A stretch of DNA of 64,000 nt from Anaerolineaceae bacterium. Lineage in GTDB: Bacteria > Chloroflexota > Anaerolineae > Aggregatilineales > Phototrophicaceae. The notes beneath the pieces were generated by a model. That model saw nothing but the letters and a program-made list of their open reading frames with translations. It ran no database searches and had not been told where the DNA came from. The DNA lies in contig JACKCF010000001.1 of assembly GCA_020634165.1 (NCBI GenBank), positions 372,001 through 436,000 of the forward strand. Direction: 5' to 3'. Made by a program: the position numbers and the translations under genes. Position 1 is the first letter of the stretch; each line of letters opens with the position of its first letter. Shown here piece by piece: positions 8,676 to 16,803 of this stretch.

Positions 8676-9520
8676 TGCTCACCGTCCTCGCTGCTATCGA
8701 ACCACACAACATCCTCAACTAGGAGCAAAGCGTTATCATTGTCACCTGTTAACAATTCGACGACCTGATGATAAGGTCTTCTGTCGATCTGATCGCGTGT
8801 AATGAACTGATATGAAAAGGTCGAGTTGTAGCTCTTCGGCAAAATTCGATGCACTTTCTCACAATTCAAGCTTATTGAGTCGCATTCATAGATATCCATT
8901 ATTTCAATAATGAGTGGCCCTGGCTTGGCGTAATAGACTCCATAATAGTTATGGGTACTTGTAGATGTGTGTATAAATAAACCACCATAACCACCCCACG
9001 CTTGGATTCCATAAGCGAGAGAGCCATTGCAAAGCGCGATACTAACGAGACATGCCGACAGAGCAATGAACTTCATTTTATTGCGAGGCAGCGTCAATTT
9101 TCCGAATTTGGCAACAAACCACATGGCAATCGTCGCACCAATTAACGCCACTAACAGCATATCTATTTCATTCTCTGCTGCGGTTCCCAGCCCAGATAAG
9201 AAGAGTCCAGCAACAGGTATGGTAAACATGGAGACAAGACCACCACATACAATGGCGAGAATTTGCGCAAGTACATGCCAGGTTGAAAGAATATCCCAGC
9301 GCCGCATCAACCAGAAGAATATGGTGAATGCCAAAATCAGAACATAGGAAATGTCGTATCCCCACCGTGATTTGAACGCAATAGCACCCAAACTCACATC
9401 CAACCGGAAAAACAGCATCACAGCCAGCGAAAATACGATTACCGCGAACGCCTCATTCTGTGAGTATCGATCTGTACGCGGCTTGCCCTTGCGCTTGAAC
9501 TTCTCCGCCGCCTCGGTCAT
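8672..9520 (-). CDS. Tandem membrane-protein family, copy 4
   Basis: A 282-residue member of the five-gene tandem family. The N-terminus is EKFKRKGKPRTDRYSQNEA, nearly identical to copies 3' of it, with several hydrophobic helices in a diverged middle. The C-terminal domain has CX6C (CDSISLNC) and ends GDNDNALLLVEDVVWFDSSEDGEQ-like, the most changed version of the terminal signature. Four-base overlaps join it to both neighbours. Function unknown. Confidence 0.75.
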   Translation of the reverse strand: MTEAAEKFKRKGKPRTDRYSQNEAFAVIVFSLAVMLFFRLDVSLGAIAFKSRWGYDISYVLILAFTIFFWLMRRWDILSTWHVLAQILAIVCGGLVSMFTIPVAGLFLSGLGTAAENEIDMLLVALIGATIAMWFVAKFGKLTLPRNKMKFIALSACLVSIALCNGSLAYGIQAWGGYGGLFIHTSTSTHNYYGVYYAKPGPLIIEIMDIYECDSISLNCEKVHRILPKSYNSTFSYQFITRDQIDRRPYHQVVELLTGDNDNALLLVEDVVWFDSSEDGEQ

Positions 9521-10290
9521 TGCTCACCGTCCTCGCTGCTATCGAACACGACCTCGCCATTTACCAGCACCAGTACATTGTCATGCTCGCCTTTGACTAA
9601 TTCAGGCCGTTGCCCTCGAAAATCCAGTATTTCAGTACACTGAAAACCAAGCGAATTGCACTCATATACCCCGCTATAATGTCCGTCGCTTGATGACTCG
9701 TAGTCATACATGAGATAAATGTGCTCGCTGGTAGTCACCTCAGATATGATATGAGGGCCTTCAGTTAGCAGTGCAATAATGAAAAGAAAGGGAGATACCA
9801 CGACCAACAACAGAATCATGTTGGGTTTGATAAACCGTGGCTTCACGGGCATGGGCAGTCTCTTACTGAGTTGCCAGAGCAAGATCAGCAGAAGCGGTGA
9901 AGCAATCACGCAGAATAATCCGAATTTAGACAACAGAAATGAGAAACCATGAACGTTCGCATGAACGATCATAATTGCCAAACCAACCATGAATGCACCG
10001 ATTCCGGTAACAAACAGAATCAGAAGCCCATCAGCTATGGCTTGAATACGCCACATCTGCCAATGAAAGAATAGCAAAACAGCCATCACAAATGAGATTA
10101 AACTGCTAGCTATAAGTAGGGTGATCATATGATAATGAAACCCACTTGCCTCTAAAATTTCCATCAAGAATAGAACACTTAACAGTGCTGTCACAGGAAA
10201 TAGCCCTATGATCGCTTCCCGTAGAACCTGTCCTTCTGCTTGGAAGTCGTTCTTGTTCTTCCGCTTTGGTTTTTCCGCAGGCTCGGTCAT
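9517..10290 (-). CDS. Tandem membrane-protein family, copy 3
   Basis: A 257-residue member. It keeps the basic PKRKNK start but lacks the RTDRYSQNEA segment, so the N-terminus is a mixed type. Five hydrophobic helices are followed by a C-terminal domain with CX6C (CNSLGFQC) and the signature HDNVLVLVNGEVVFDSSEDGEQ region. Start and stop overlap the neighbours by four bases. The near-identical DNA at the gene junctions contrasts with the unrelated middle. Function unknown. Confidence 0.75.
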   Translation of the reverse strand: MTEPAEKPKRKNKNDFQAEGQVLREAIIGLFPVTALLSVLFLMEILEASGFHYHMITLLIASSLISFVMAVLLFFHWQMWRIQAIADGLLILFVTGIGAFMVGLAIMIVHANVHGFSFLLSKFGLFCVIASPLLLILLWQLSKRLPMPVKPRFIKPNMILLLVVVSPFLFIIALLTEGPHIISEVTTSEHIYLMYDYESSSDGHYSGVYECNSLGFQCTEILDFRGQRPELVKGEHDNVLVLVNGEVVFDSSEDGEQ

Positions 10291-11084
10291 TGCTCAACGT
10301 CCTCACTGCTATCGAACACGACTTGGCCATCGACCAGCACCAGCACGTTGTCATGGTCGCCTCTAACTAAGCGCAATTCTTCACCCCATTCGGTATCCCA
10401 GTACCGCCAATAGCCTAGATAAGTTTCATCACAGTCAAAAATGAATTGGTGACATTCGTAGACAATTGGATGTTTGTAGGAGTCCCATACATCCAATCGA
10501 ATCAGCAGATAGTAGCTGCTTCCATTGATTGGTATGAAGTCATGCTGAGAATATGTATATGGTGCCCACCAACTGACAGCAGAAGATCTAAGGACAGTCG
10601 TAACCAAAATGGCAATTGCTAGATGCCTAACATATTCGGGTTTGATTTTCGATGGCATTAGTCTGCTTCCAGCTACGACACAGGCTATGATAGCCAGAAA
10701 AATGAGGAGAGGAATCAACATGGATGTGAGTGAATAAGTCACAGCAGCAGTGAGAAAGATTGGAATGACGACAAAGGGTATTTTTAATATCACACATACT
10801 GCAAGGATCAACTCAATAATGATGAATACAACTTTGGTTTCCCAAGAAACCAGGCTCCAACGTTTTCTCAAGAAGTAAATCAGAAAAGGTAGTATCAGAA
10901 GCTCCAAGCCGATAATCAGTGGAGGTATGAACATGCCTGCGACAGGGTTAAGCCACTCAAAGAACCATGACAACAGAGCCGATACGGAAATGCTACCCAT
11001 GATAAGCACAGTCGCTTCATTCTGAGAGTAGCGATCTGTACGCGGCTTCCCCTTGCGCTTGACCTTCTCCACAGGCTCGATCAT
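10287..11084 (-). CDS. Tandem membrane-protein family, copy 2
   Basis: A 265-residue member with the KRKGKPRTDRYSQNEA N-terminus, about five membrane helices and a C-terminal domain with CX6C (CHQFIFDC). It ends with GDHDNVLVLVDGQVVFDSSEDVEQ-type sequence. It overlaps copy 1 (upstream) and copy 3 (downstream) by four bases each. The two conserved cysteines probably form a disulphide on the outer face, which would place the C-terminal domain outside the membrane; this is inference from the pattern only. Confidence 0.75.
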   Translation of the reverse strand: MIEPVEKVKRKGKPRTDRYSQNEATVLIMGSISVSALLSWFFEWLNPVAGMFIPPLIIGLELLILPFLIYFLRKRWSLVSWETKVVFIIIELILAVCVILKIPFVVIPIFLTAAVTYSLTSMLIPLLIFLAIIACVVAGSRLMPSKIKPEYVRHLAIAILVTTVLRSSAVSWWAPYTYSQHDFIPINGSSYYLLIRLDVWDSYKHPIVYECHQFIFDCDETYLGYWRYWDTEWGEELRLVRGDHDNVLVLVDGQVVFDSSEDVEQ

Positions 11085-11896
11085 TGCTCATCAACCTCGC
11101 TGCTATCGAACACGATTTCACCATTGAGTATGACCAGTACGTTGTCTCGGTCGCCTACTTCCAAGACGATGTCATCTTCGGATCCATAAAATCCAGGGAA
11201 TTGAGTAGGAGCACTATATACTTTTTCGCAGTCGAAGATGATGAGATTGCATGCGTACAAATCAATGTAATACCATTCTTCTAGTGCCGGCGTATCCTTG
11301 ATTAGTACATAATTGCGGCCGCCGATATAGTGCGATTGCTTCAGTTCATTGAGCACCGCCAAAAAGCCGAATACCGCAGTTATAGCAAAGACAGAAACAT
11401 ATCCCGTGATGAGCAGATGTCGCTTAACAAAGTTCTGAGTACAAACAATCTGGTGGAACTTCTGTGTAATTAGATATCCGGTTGTCAGAACAAAAATGAT
11501 GACCAAAACAAAAGGGCTAAATATCGTTAGCGTAATACCAAATTCAATAAATGCTTGTGGTGCGAATATCAAGACTGCAATCATCGCAAGTGTCACGAGA
11601 AACGCAAATCTAGATCGCGCATGTTCTTGCCCAGGTGGTATCAGTTGCAATTGTCGCGTCAACTTGTAGTCTGCAAATGGGATTGCTAATAGCAGGAGTG
11701 TGACGCATAAAGGACTCAAATAGGCCGATTCGACAGGACTCAGGACATTACCAGGTAGCACCCAAAAGAACACAATGCCTGGTGCCGCAGCAAAGACCAG
11801 AAATAAAGTATGTGACAATGCAAAGCGACTATCTAGCGACTTTGGCTTATTCTTCCGCTTCGGTTTTTCCGCTGCTGGACCCATGTCTGCGTTCAT
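11081..11896 (-). CDS. Tandem membrane-protein family, copy 1 (first gene of operon)
   Basis: A 271-residue founder-position member. The N-terminus is KPKRKNKPKSLDSRFALSH, diverged from the RTDRYSQNEA type. It has hydrophobic helices, CX6C (CNLIIFDC) and a terminal VGDRDNVLVILNGEIVFDSS motif. As the first gene, its promoter must lie in 11897-12218. It differs most from the other copies, so it may be the oldest. Function unknown. Confidence 0.75.
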   Translation of the reverse strand: MNADMGPAAEKPKRKNKPKSLDSRFALSHTLFLVFAAAPGIVFFWVLPGNVLSPVESAYLSPLCVTLLLLAIPFADYKLTRQLQLIPPGQEHARSRFAFLVTLAMIAVLIFAPQAFIEFGITLTIFSPFVLVIIFVLTTGYLITQKFHQIVCTQNFVKRHLLITGYVSVFAITAVFGFLAVLNELKQSHYIGGRNYVLIKDTPALEEWYYIDLYACNLIIFDCEKVYSAPTQFPGFYGSEDDIVLEVGDRDNVLVILNGEIVFDSSEVDEQ

Positions 11897-12218
11897 GGTG
11901 CCCTTATCCTGGCGTGCTAAGCTGTCATAATTCGTTATACCCAGTATAGGCGTGACTTCCTCACAATAGCCTAAATATCGCTGGCTAATACCTACCGATT
12001 CGCCACTGGTTCATAATCAGCAGAAATCTTGCAAATAACAACTCTTCCCAGAAAGGCATCCTTTCCCATCACGGGGAAAGGACCGAGGATAGGGGTTCTT
12101 CCAAACTTCTTAAGGGACTTGCAATAACTTGGCCGTATGGTGGAGATGTAACACTGCCTGAAAAAGACATCGACATCGGTGGAAGCGAAACCAAGCACTT
12201 ATTCAGAGGACGATCATT
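11897..12218. other. Divergent intergenic region
   Basis: This stretch separates the leftward five-gene membrane operon from the rightward molybdopterin oxidoreductase and must hold both promoters. No credible coding sequence, strong hairpin or palindrome of the GTAG family was found. A ribosome-binding site (agaggacg) sits just before 12219. Confidence 0.5.
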
Positions 12219-13919
12219 ATGAGTGAAGTGAAAACACAGCAACACAAACCACGTATCTGGACTGGCGCCATCGTCGGCGGGCTGGTGATGGCCCCCGTTA
12301 TGGCCCTGCTGGCGCTCGGCGATCAATTCGCGGGCCTGCCGTTCTTGCCCTTCGACGTGTTCGATTGGATTTCCCGCACCCTACCAGGGCCGCTCGTCAC
12401 CTTCGGCATCGATACGATGGTCGATCTGATTCGTGGCCTGAATATCGGTCGGCTCGATCAAACAGCCAAGCTCGCTGAACAGACGATGGGGCTGGCCAAC
12501 TTCCTTATTATGGGGATTGTCGGCGGCGCAATTATCTTCGCGATTCTGCGGCGGCGTCACCGTACAGAAAGCCTCATCGAGGGCGCGATTATTGGCGCGA
12601 TTCTGGCGATTCCGCTGCTGTTCATCAGCAGCCAGGTGAACACAACTGCGACAGCCAGCCCCTTGTTGGGCATTGCCTGGTCGATTGTCATCTTTGCTGG
12701 TTTCGGAGCCGTTATCAACTGGGTGTACAACGTACTCGCGGCTGACCGAGCGGCCACGCCTGCTGTCGATACACCGGCTCAGGCCAGCGCCGCCGCCCTC
12801 GACCGCCGCCAATTCCTGGTGCGCGTCGGTGGGGCCAGTGCCGCCCTGACGGTCGTCGGTGCCGGACTCAATACCATTCTCAGTGGTGGATTGTCGTCAT
12901 TGGGCAGCAGCGGTCCCAGCCTGCCCAGCTTCAACCCGGATGAGGAAATTCTTACAGGGGATGGCAGCCCGCTGCCGAACGAGGGCGCTTTACCGACACC
13001 GGCTCCTGGCACTCGTCGGGAATACACGCCGGTTGCCGATCACTACCGCATTGATATTTCCAGCCGCCCCGCCGTTGTTGCGGAAGAGGGTTATACGCTG
13101 CCAATCACGGGGCTGGTAGAAAACGAAGCTGCCTTTACGCTCGACGAAATCCGCGCTATGCCGTCCGTGTCAGAATTCATCACCATGTCCTGCATCAGCA
13201 ATCGCGTTGGCGGCACGCTCATCAGCACCACCAAATGGACCGGCGTACCCATGCAGCACATTCTGGAGCAGGTGCAGCCGACCGAAGATGCTGTTGCCAT
13301 TCGCATAGAAGGTGCAGATGGTTTCGACGAGTTCGTTAGCCTGGACCTGATTCGTGAAGATGAGCGCATCATGCTCACCTACGCCTGGGACGATGCCCCG
13401 CTGCCGGAACGCAATGGGTTCCCACTGCGCATCCACATCCCCAATCGCTACGGCATGAAGCAGCCCAAGTGGATCGTCAGCATGGAATTCGTCAATGAAA
13501 ATGGCGAAGGCTACTGGGTCCGGCGTGGTTGGTCACCAACGGCGATGGTCAAAGCCACCAGCGTGATCGACACTGTCGCCACTGATGCCATTTATGAGCA
13601 GGGTGGTGAGTCCTTCGTGCCGATTGGTGGTATCGCCTGGTCCGGTGATCGCAAAATCACCAAGGTCGAGGTACAAGTCGACGAGGGCGAGTGGGTAGAA
13701 GCCGAACTGCGCGAGCCGATGTCAGGCCGTGCATGGACCATCTGGCGCTACGATTGGCCCTTCGCTGAAGGCGACCATACCTTCACCGTGCGCTGTGTGG
13801 AAGACGGTGACATTCCGCAGATTGAAGATGTCGCGTCGGTCCGTCCCGATGGGGCCAGCGGTCTGTATTCGCTGTCGGCTACGGTCAATGAACCGGAACC
13901 GGAAGCCGCCACAACCTAG
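12219..13919 (+). CDS. Membrane-anchored sulfite-oxidase-family molybdopterin oxidoreductase
   Basis: A 566-residue protein. The N-terminal third has several hydrophobic helices (about 15-35, 105-120, 130-150, 155-175) followed by a linker. A twin-arginine-like motif (DRRQFLVRVGG, Arg196-Arg197) precedes another hydrophobic stretch. The oxidoreductase molybdopterin-binding domain spans about 275-440, with the molybdenum-ligand candidate Cys325 in TMSCISNR. A Mo-co dimerisation-type beta domain follows. The internal twin-arginine motif after membrane helices suggests folding of the cofactor domain in the cytoplasm before export. Enzymes of this family oxidise sulfite or reduce sulfoxides; the substrate here cannot be told. 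Confidence 0.88.
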   Translation: MSEVKTQQHKPRIWTGAIVGGLVMAPVMALLALGDQFAGLPFLPFDVFDWISRTLPGPLVTFGIDTMVDLIRGLNIGRLDQTAKLAEQTMGLANFLIMGIVGGAIIFAILRRRHRTESLIEGAIIGAILAIPLLFISSQVNTTATASPLLGIAWSIVIFAGFGAVINWVYNVLAADRAATPAVDTPAQASAAALDRRQFLVRVGGASAALTVVGAGLNTILSGGLSSLGSSGPSLPSFNPDEEILTGDGSPLPNEGALPTPAPGTRREYTPVADHYRIDISSRPAVVAEEGYTLPITGLVENEAAFTLDEIRAMPSVSEFITMSCISNRVGGTLISTTKWTGVPMQHILEQVQPTEDAVAIRIEGADGFDEFVSLDLIREDERIMLTYAWDDAPLPERNGFPLRIHIPNRYGMKQPKWIVSMEFVNENGEGYWVRRGWSPTAMVKATSVIDTVATDAIYEQGGESFVPIGGIAWSGDRKITKVEVQVDEGEWVEAELREPMSGRAWTIWRYDWPFAEGDHTFTVRCVEDGDIPQIEDVASVRPDGASGLYSLSATVNEPEPEAATT

Positions 13920-13936
13920 TAGATTTAAGCACTGGA

Positions 13937-13964
13937 GCAGTGGTAAGGTATGCCTTGCCACTGC
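13937..13964. repeat. Palindrome of the GTAG/REP family, possible terminator
   Basis: gcagtggtaaggtatgcc pairs with ggcaaggcataccttacc-type sequence on the other arm, giving a long hairpin 17 bp after the oxidoreductase stop. It carries GTGG in place of GTAG, as does the copy at 36661. It may help end transcription between the convergent genes. Confidence 0.7.
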
Positions 13965-14003
13965 TGCTGAGCCGTATCCTTACAACGATGCTGTCTTCAC
14001 CTT

Positions 14004-14585
14004 TTAGTCGCTATAATACTTATCCTCTATCCACTTCGATGGATTTGTCAAAACATACTCGCGAATCCGATTCAAGTCTGCCTCGTCTCGAATAACATGC
14101 TCATAGTAGTTGCGTTGCCATAAGGTCGATTCTTTTTTACGTAATTGACTGTTTGCTTCTTTAGAAACTGCTGACTTATAAGAACCAACGATGCTTGACA
14201 ATGCTTTAGCAGGTGGATTCCCAAAAAACCTTAGGTTGTCAGAATGAGATGTGTGTGAGTGTAGGGGCAAGGCATGCCTTGCCCCTACGTGCTCGCTATC
14301 AGAGGCAATCTCATCATCTTTAGAAATAAAAACAATGCCGTGCATGTGGTTTGGCATTATGACAAAATGGTCCAATGTCACAAACGGAAAATGTGACGGT
14401 ATTTGTTCCCAAACCGATTTTGCGATTAGGCCAACATGATTGAGAAAGACCTTATCATCTTCAACATGACCAAAGATATGATAATGCTGATATGCGCATA
14501 TTGTGATGAAATACGCGCCTGATTCGGTGTAATCATAGTAGGGTAAACGAATAGAGCGTCGCGTATGTATTCGTCGGGATTTCAT
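14004..14585 (-). CDS. REP-associated tyrosine transposase (RAYT, TnpA-REP, Y1 HUH type)
   Basis: A 193-residue protein of the IS200/IS605-related Y1 family. The HUH motif is MPNHMHG (His80, His82) and the candidate nucleophile is Tyr136 (IVGSYKSAV). The C-terminus carries the RAYT signature LWQRNYYEHVIR...LNRIREYVLTNP. Such enzymes bind and cut GTAG-headed palindromes. Residues about 100-108 (VGARHALPL) are encoded by a perfect copy of this window's own palindrome (14261-14288), placed between the HUH half and the Tyr half. The gene is otherwise intact and may be active on the palindromes around it. Confidence 0.9.
   Translation of the reverse strand: MKSRRIHTRRSIRLPYYDYTESGAYFITICAYQHYHIFGHVEDDKVFLNHVGLIAKSVWEQIPSHFPFVTLDHFVIMPNHMHGIVFISKDDEIASDSEHVGARHALPLHSHTSHSDNLRFFGNPPAKALSSIVGSYKSAVSKEANSQLRKKESTLWQRNYYEHVIRDEADLNRIREYVLTNPSKWIEDKYYSD
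14261..14288. repeat. Perfect 28-bp GTAG palindrome inside the RAYT gene
   Basis: The sequence starts gtaggggcaaggcat and ends with the exact complementary arm cctac, a fully symmetric 28-mer. It lies in frame in the RAYT coding sequence, in the loop between its two catalytic segments. Confidence 0.95.
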
Positions 14586-14679
14586 CAGACATCACAGAGC
14601 AAGAATCGTTCGTTTATCAGCCATAGTGCCTTGCCATTACAATCTACCTAATCAGGACGCGAGCCTATATACAGACTTT

Positions 14680-16692
14680 CTACTTCGTCCCATTCCCACG
14701 CCGAAAGAACCACATCACGACAAACAGCACCGCGCTCAGGGCCAAAATCCGGTTGCGCCAGAAGGCATTCGGGTCGGGTTCATTGCGCGGCGTCATGGGA
14801 CGGATGCGTACAAAATGGGGCATGTCCTTGGTCGTGTGCCGATAAAGCAACCGCTGGTTCTCACGATCAATGTCATACTCGCCATCGCTGACATCGACCT
14901 TGTAGCCGTCGGGATACTGGTAATTGGGTACATAGAACGTAGTCGGCTCTGTCACAGAGAGATCATGCCGGAAAGCATATTCAAACACGCCACGATCCAC
15001 ATCGAAGTCCATCCGTAACGGTTCGCCAGCCGTTGCCAGCGCATAGGGCCTTAACACCGCCGCCAACGCTCGACCGCCGCTGTTGATGTCGTCCGGGTCT
15101 GTCTGCTGATCTTTGCTGAAGATGGACAGGTCTTCGCCATTCCACAGGTCGCCACGTGCGTTCGTATTATCCGGCGTATAGTTCCACACAGTGATGTGCA
15201 GCAGATTATCCTCGATGGCGCGCATGGTGCGGTCCATCGCCCGCACATGCACATCGAAGTCACCTGTGCGGTAGCCGATGCGATTATCGAGGTCGAAGGG
15301 AATGCCCGATTCCCCAATCAGGCAGGGGACATCACCGAACTGGTGCTTGGCCCAGTCCTTGTGACGCCCTAGCTGCGTCTTAAACGACCGCCGCACATTA
15401 TCTTTGCCGATGATCGGTCGCACGTTGAAAGCATCGAAGCCCAGGAACGGAAAATATTCCTTGGTGAACAGCAGCATGCCATCGTACCAGTGCGGCGCAT
15501 ACACCACATTCTGAATATCGCCCTCGGTCCACTCCGGCGGATGATGCTGCAAAACGGGGTCCGGCTCCACGAAGATGAATGCTTCCGGGTCAACCGCGTT
15601 GATGCCTGTCGCGAACTTATTGACGAAGGGCCGCAAATAGTCCTGAGCAAAATCAGTGGGTGTGCCATCTGGCTTAAAGCCAAAGTGATGGGGCCGAAGA
15701 AGTTGCGGCTGTCCTTTGCTATCCAGGTCCCAGACACCGTTCTCCTGCCAGACACACGGGTAGCCTTCTTTGAAAACTGAGGTGCCGTCGGCGTGGATGA
15801 CGCGCGAACCGCGTTTAAATACGCCCAGCAGGGTGAGGTCATACACGGCAACCGACTGCGAATAGCCCGCGCCCAGCAGCATCGACTGGTAAGGTGTCGG
15901 TGCCTCGCCAATCCGCAGCCGATGATCTGACGTGCGAATATCGACATCGCCGATGAAACCAGGTGATGGTTCGTTCATGCTGCCGATGCCGATGACATTA
16001 TCGTGGTCGGCCAGGCGCATCATTACCTGCTTATAGGCGTTGATGTAGTGATCCTGCAAAAAGTCCTGGATCGGCACACCATCGACTTTTGTTTCCGGCG
16101 CGAAGTGATTGCCACCAAAGAATAGCGAGAACATGGTCGCGCTGGCCAGTTTGTTGTAATTGCTGGGCCAGATCATGCGCGGGAAGGGGTCGCCGTAGGT
16201 CTGGTGAACGATAGCCGCTCCTGTATTGGCGAAGCGCGTGATGTCCATACCAATCAGATCGAAGGTCCAGCCAGGGGCACCATCGCCACCACTGAATCGG
16301 CTCCACACATCCTGATGGGGGTCGATATACAGGTTGATATCGTACTCGCGCGCTTTTTCGACTATCGCCTGCAAATAATCCAGATAGACGATGTCATACT
16401 CACCAGGGCCGCTGTGCTCGATGGCTTCCCATGTCACGACCAGCCGCACAAAATCCAGCCCCCAGTGCTTTAGCCGCCGAAAATGACAGTCGGCTTCTTC
16501 CAGCGGGAAGGGCCGCCCGACGAAGCTGACATTTTTGTGATCGAAAAAGCCTTTTGCCATGTGGCTGGCACGGCCATAGGGGAGCTTGCTGCTGCCGGAT
16601 AAATTGACGCCGCGTAAAAATAAGGTGCGCCCATGTTCATCTTTGAACCAGGGACCGTCGATTTGAATTCGGTTCATCGGTGTCGGTTGCAT
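14680..16692 (-). CDS. Glycoside hydrolase family 5 (endoglycoceramidase/glucosylceramidase-like)
   Basis: A 670-residue protein. A TIM-barrel glycosidase domain starts almost at once (FLRGVNLSGSSK). Conserved family positions are DPHQDVWSR, the acid/base Glu241 in GSMNEPSPG and the nucleophile Glu461 in CLIGESGIP. Long inserts between strands match endoglycoceramidase and sterol-glucoside/glucosylceramide hydrolase branches of GH5. A beta-rich C-terminal domain is followed by a hydrophobic anchor (ILALSAVLFVVMWFFRR). No N-terminal signal is seen, so the enzyme may be a tail-anchored intracellular protein. The start could also be the ATG at 16677. The likely substrate is a glycolipid. Confidence 0.85.
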   Translation of the reverse strand: MQPTPMNRIQIDGPWFKDEHGRTLFLRGVNLSGSSKLPYGRASHMAKGFFDHKNVSFVGRPFPLEEADCHFRRLKHWGLDFVRLVVTWEAIEHSGPGEYDIVYLDYLQAIVEKAREYDINLYIDPHQDVWSRFSGGDGAPGWTFDLIGMDITRFANTGAAIVHQTYGDPFPRMIWPSNYNKLASATMFSLFFGGNHFAPETKVDGVPIQDFLQDHYINAYKQVMMRLADHDNVIGIGSMNEPSPGFIGDVDIRTSDHRLRIGEAPTPYQSMLLGAGYSQSVAVYDLTLLGVFKRGSRVIHADGTSVFKEGYPCVWQENGVWDLDSKGQPQLLRPHHFGFKPDGTPTDFAQDYLRPFVNKFATGINAVDPEAFIFVEPDPVLQHHPPEWTEGDIQNVVYAPHWYDGMLLFTKEYFPFLGFDAFNVRPIIGKDNVRRSFKTQLGRHKDWAKHQFGDVPCLIGESGIPFDLDNRIGYRTGDFDVHVRAMDRTMRAIEDNLLHITVWNYTPDNTNARGDLWNGEDLSIFSKDQQTDPDDINSGGRALAAVLRPYALATAGEPLRMDFDVDRGVFEYAFRHDLSVTEPTTFYVPNYQYPDGYKVDVSDGEYDIDRENQRLLYRHTTKDMPHFVRIRPMTPRNEPDPNAFWRNRILALSAVLFVVMWFFRRGNGTK

Positions 16693-16803
16693 CTCCTCAT
16701 GCTCAATGTGGTTATAGCGTGGCGCGTTTTGGGCAACCCTGCCTACACTAATATCTTACCGCCGCTTTATTCAAGGCACACTTAAACACGGCCCATCCAT
16801 CTC

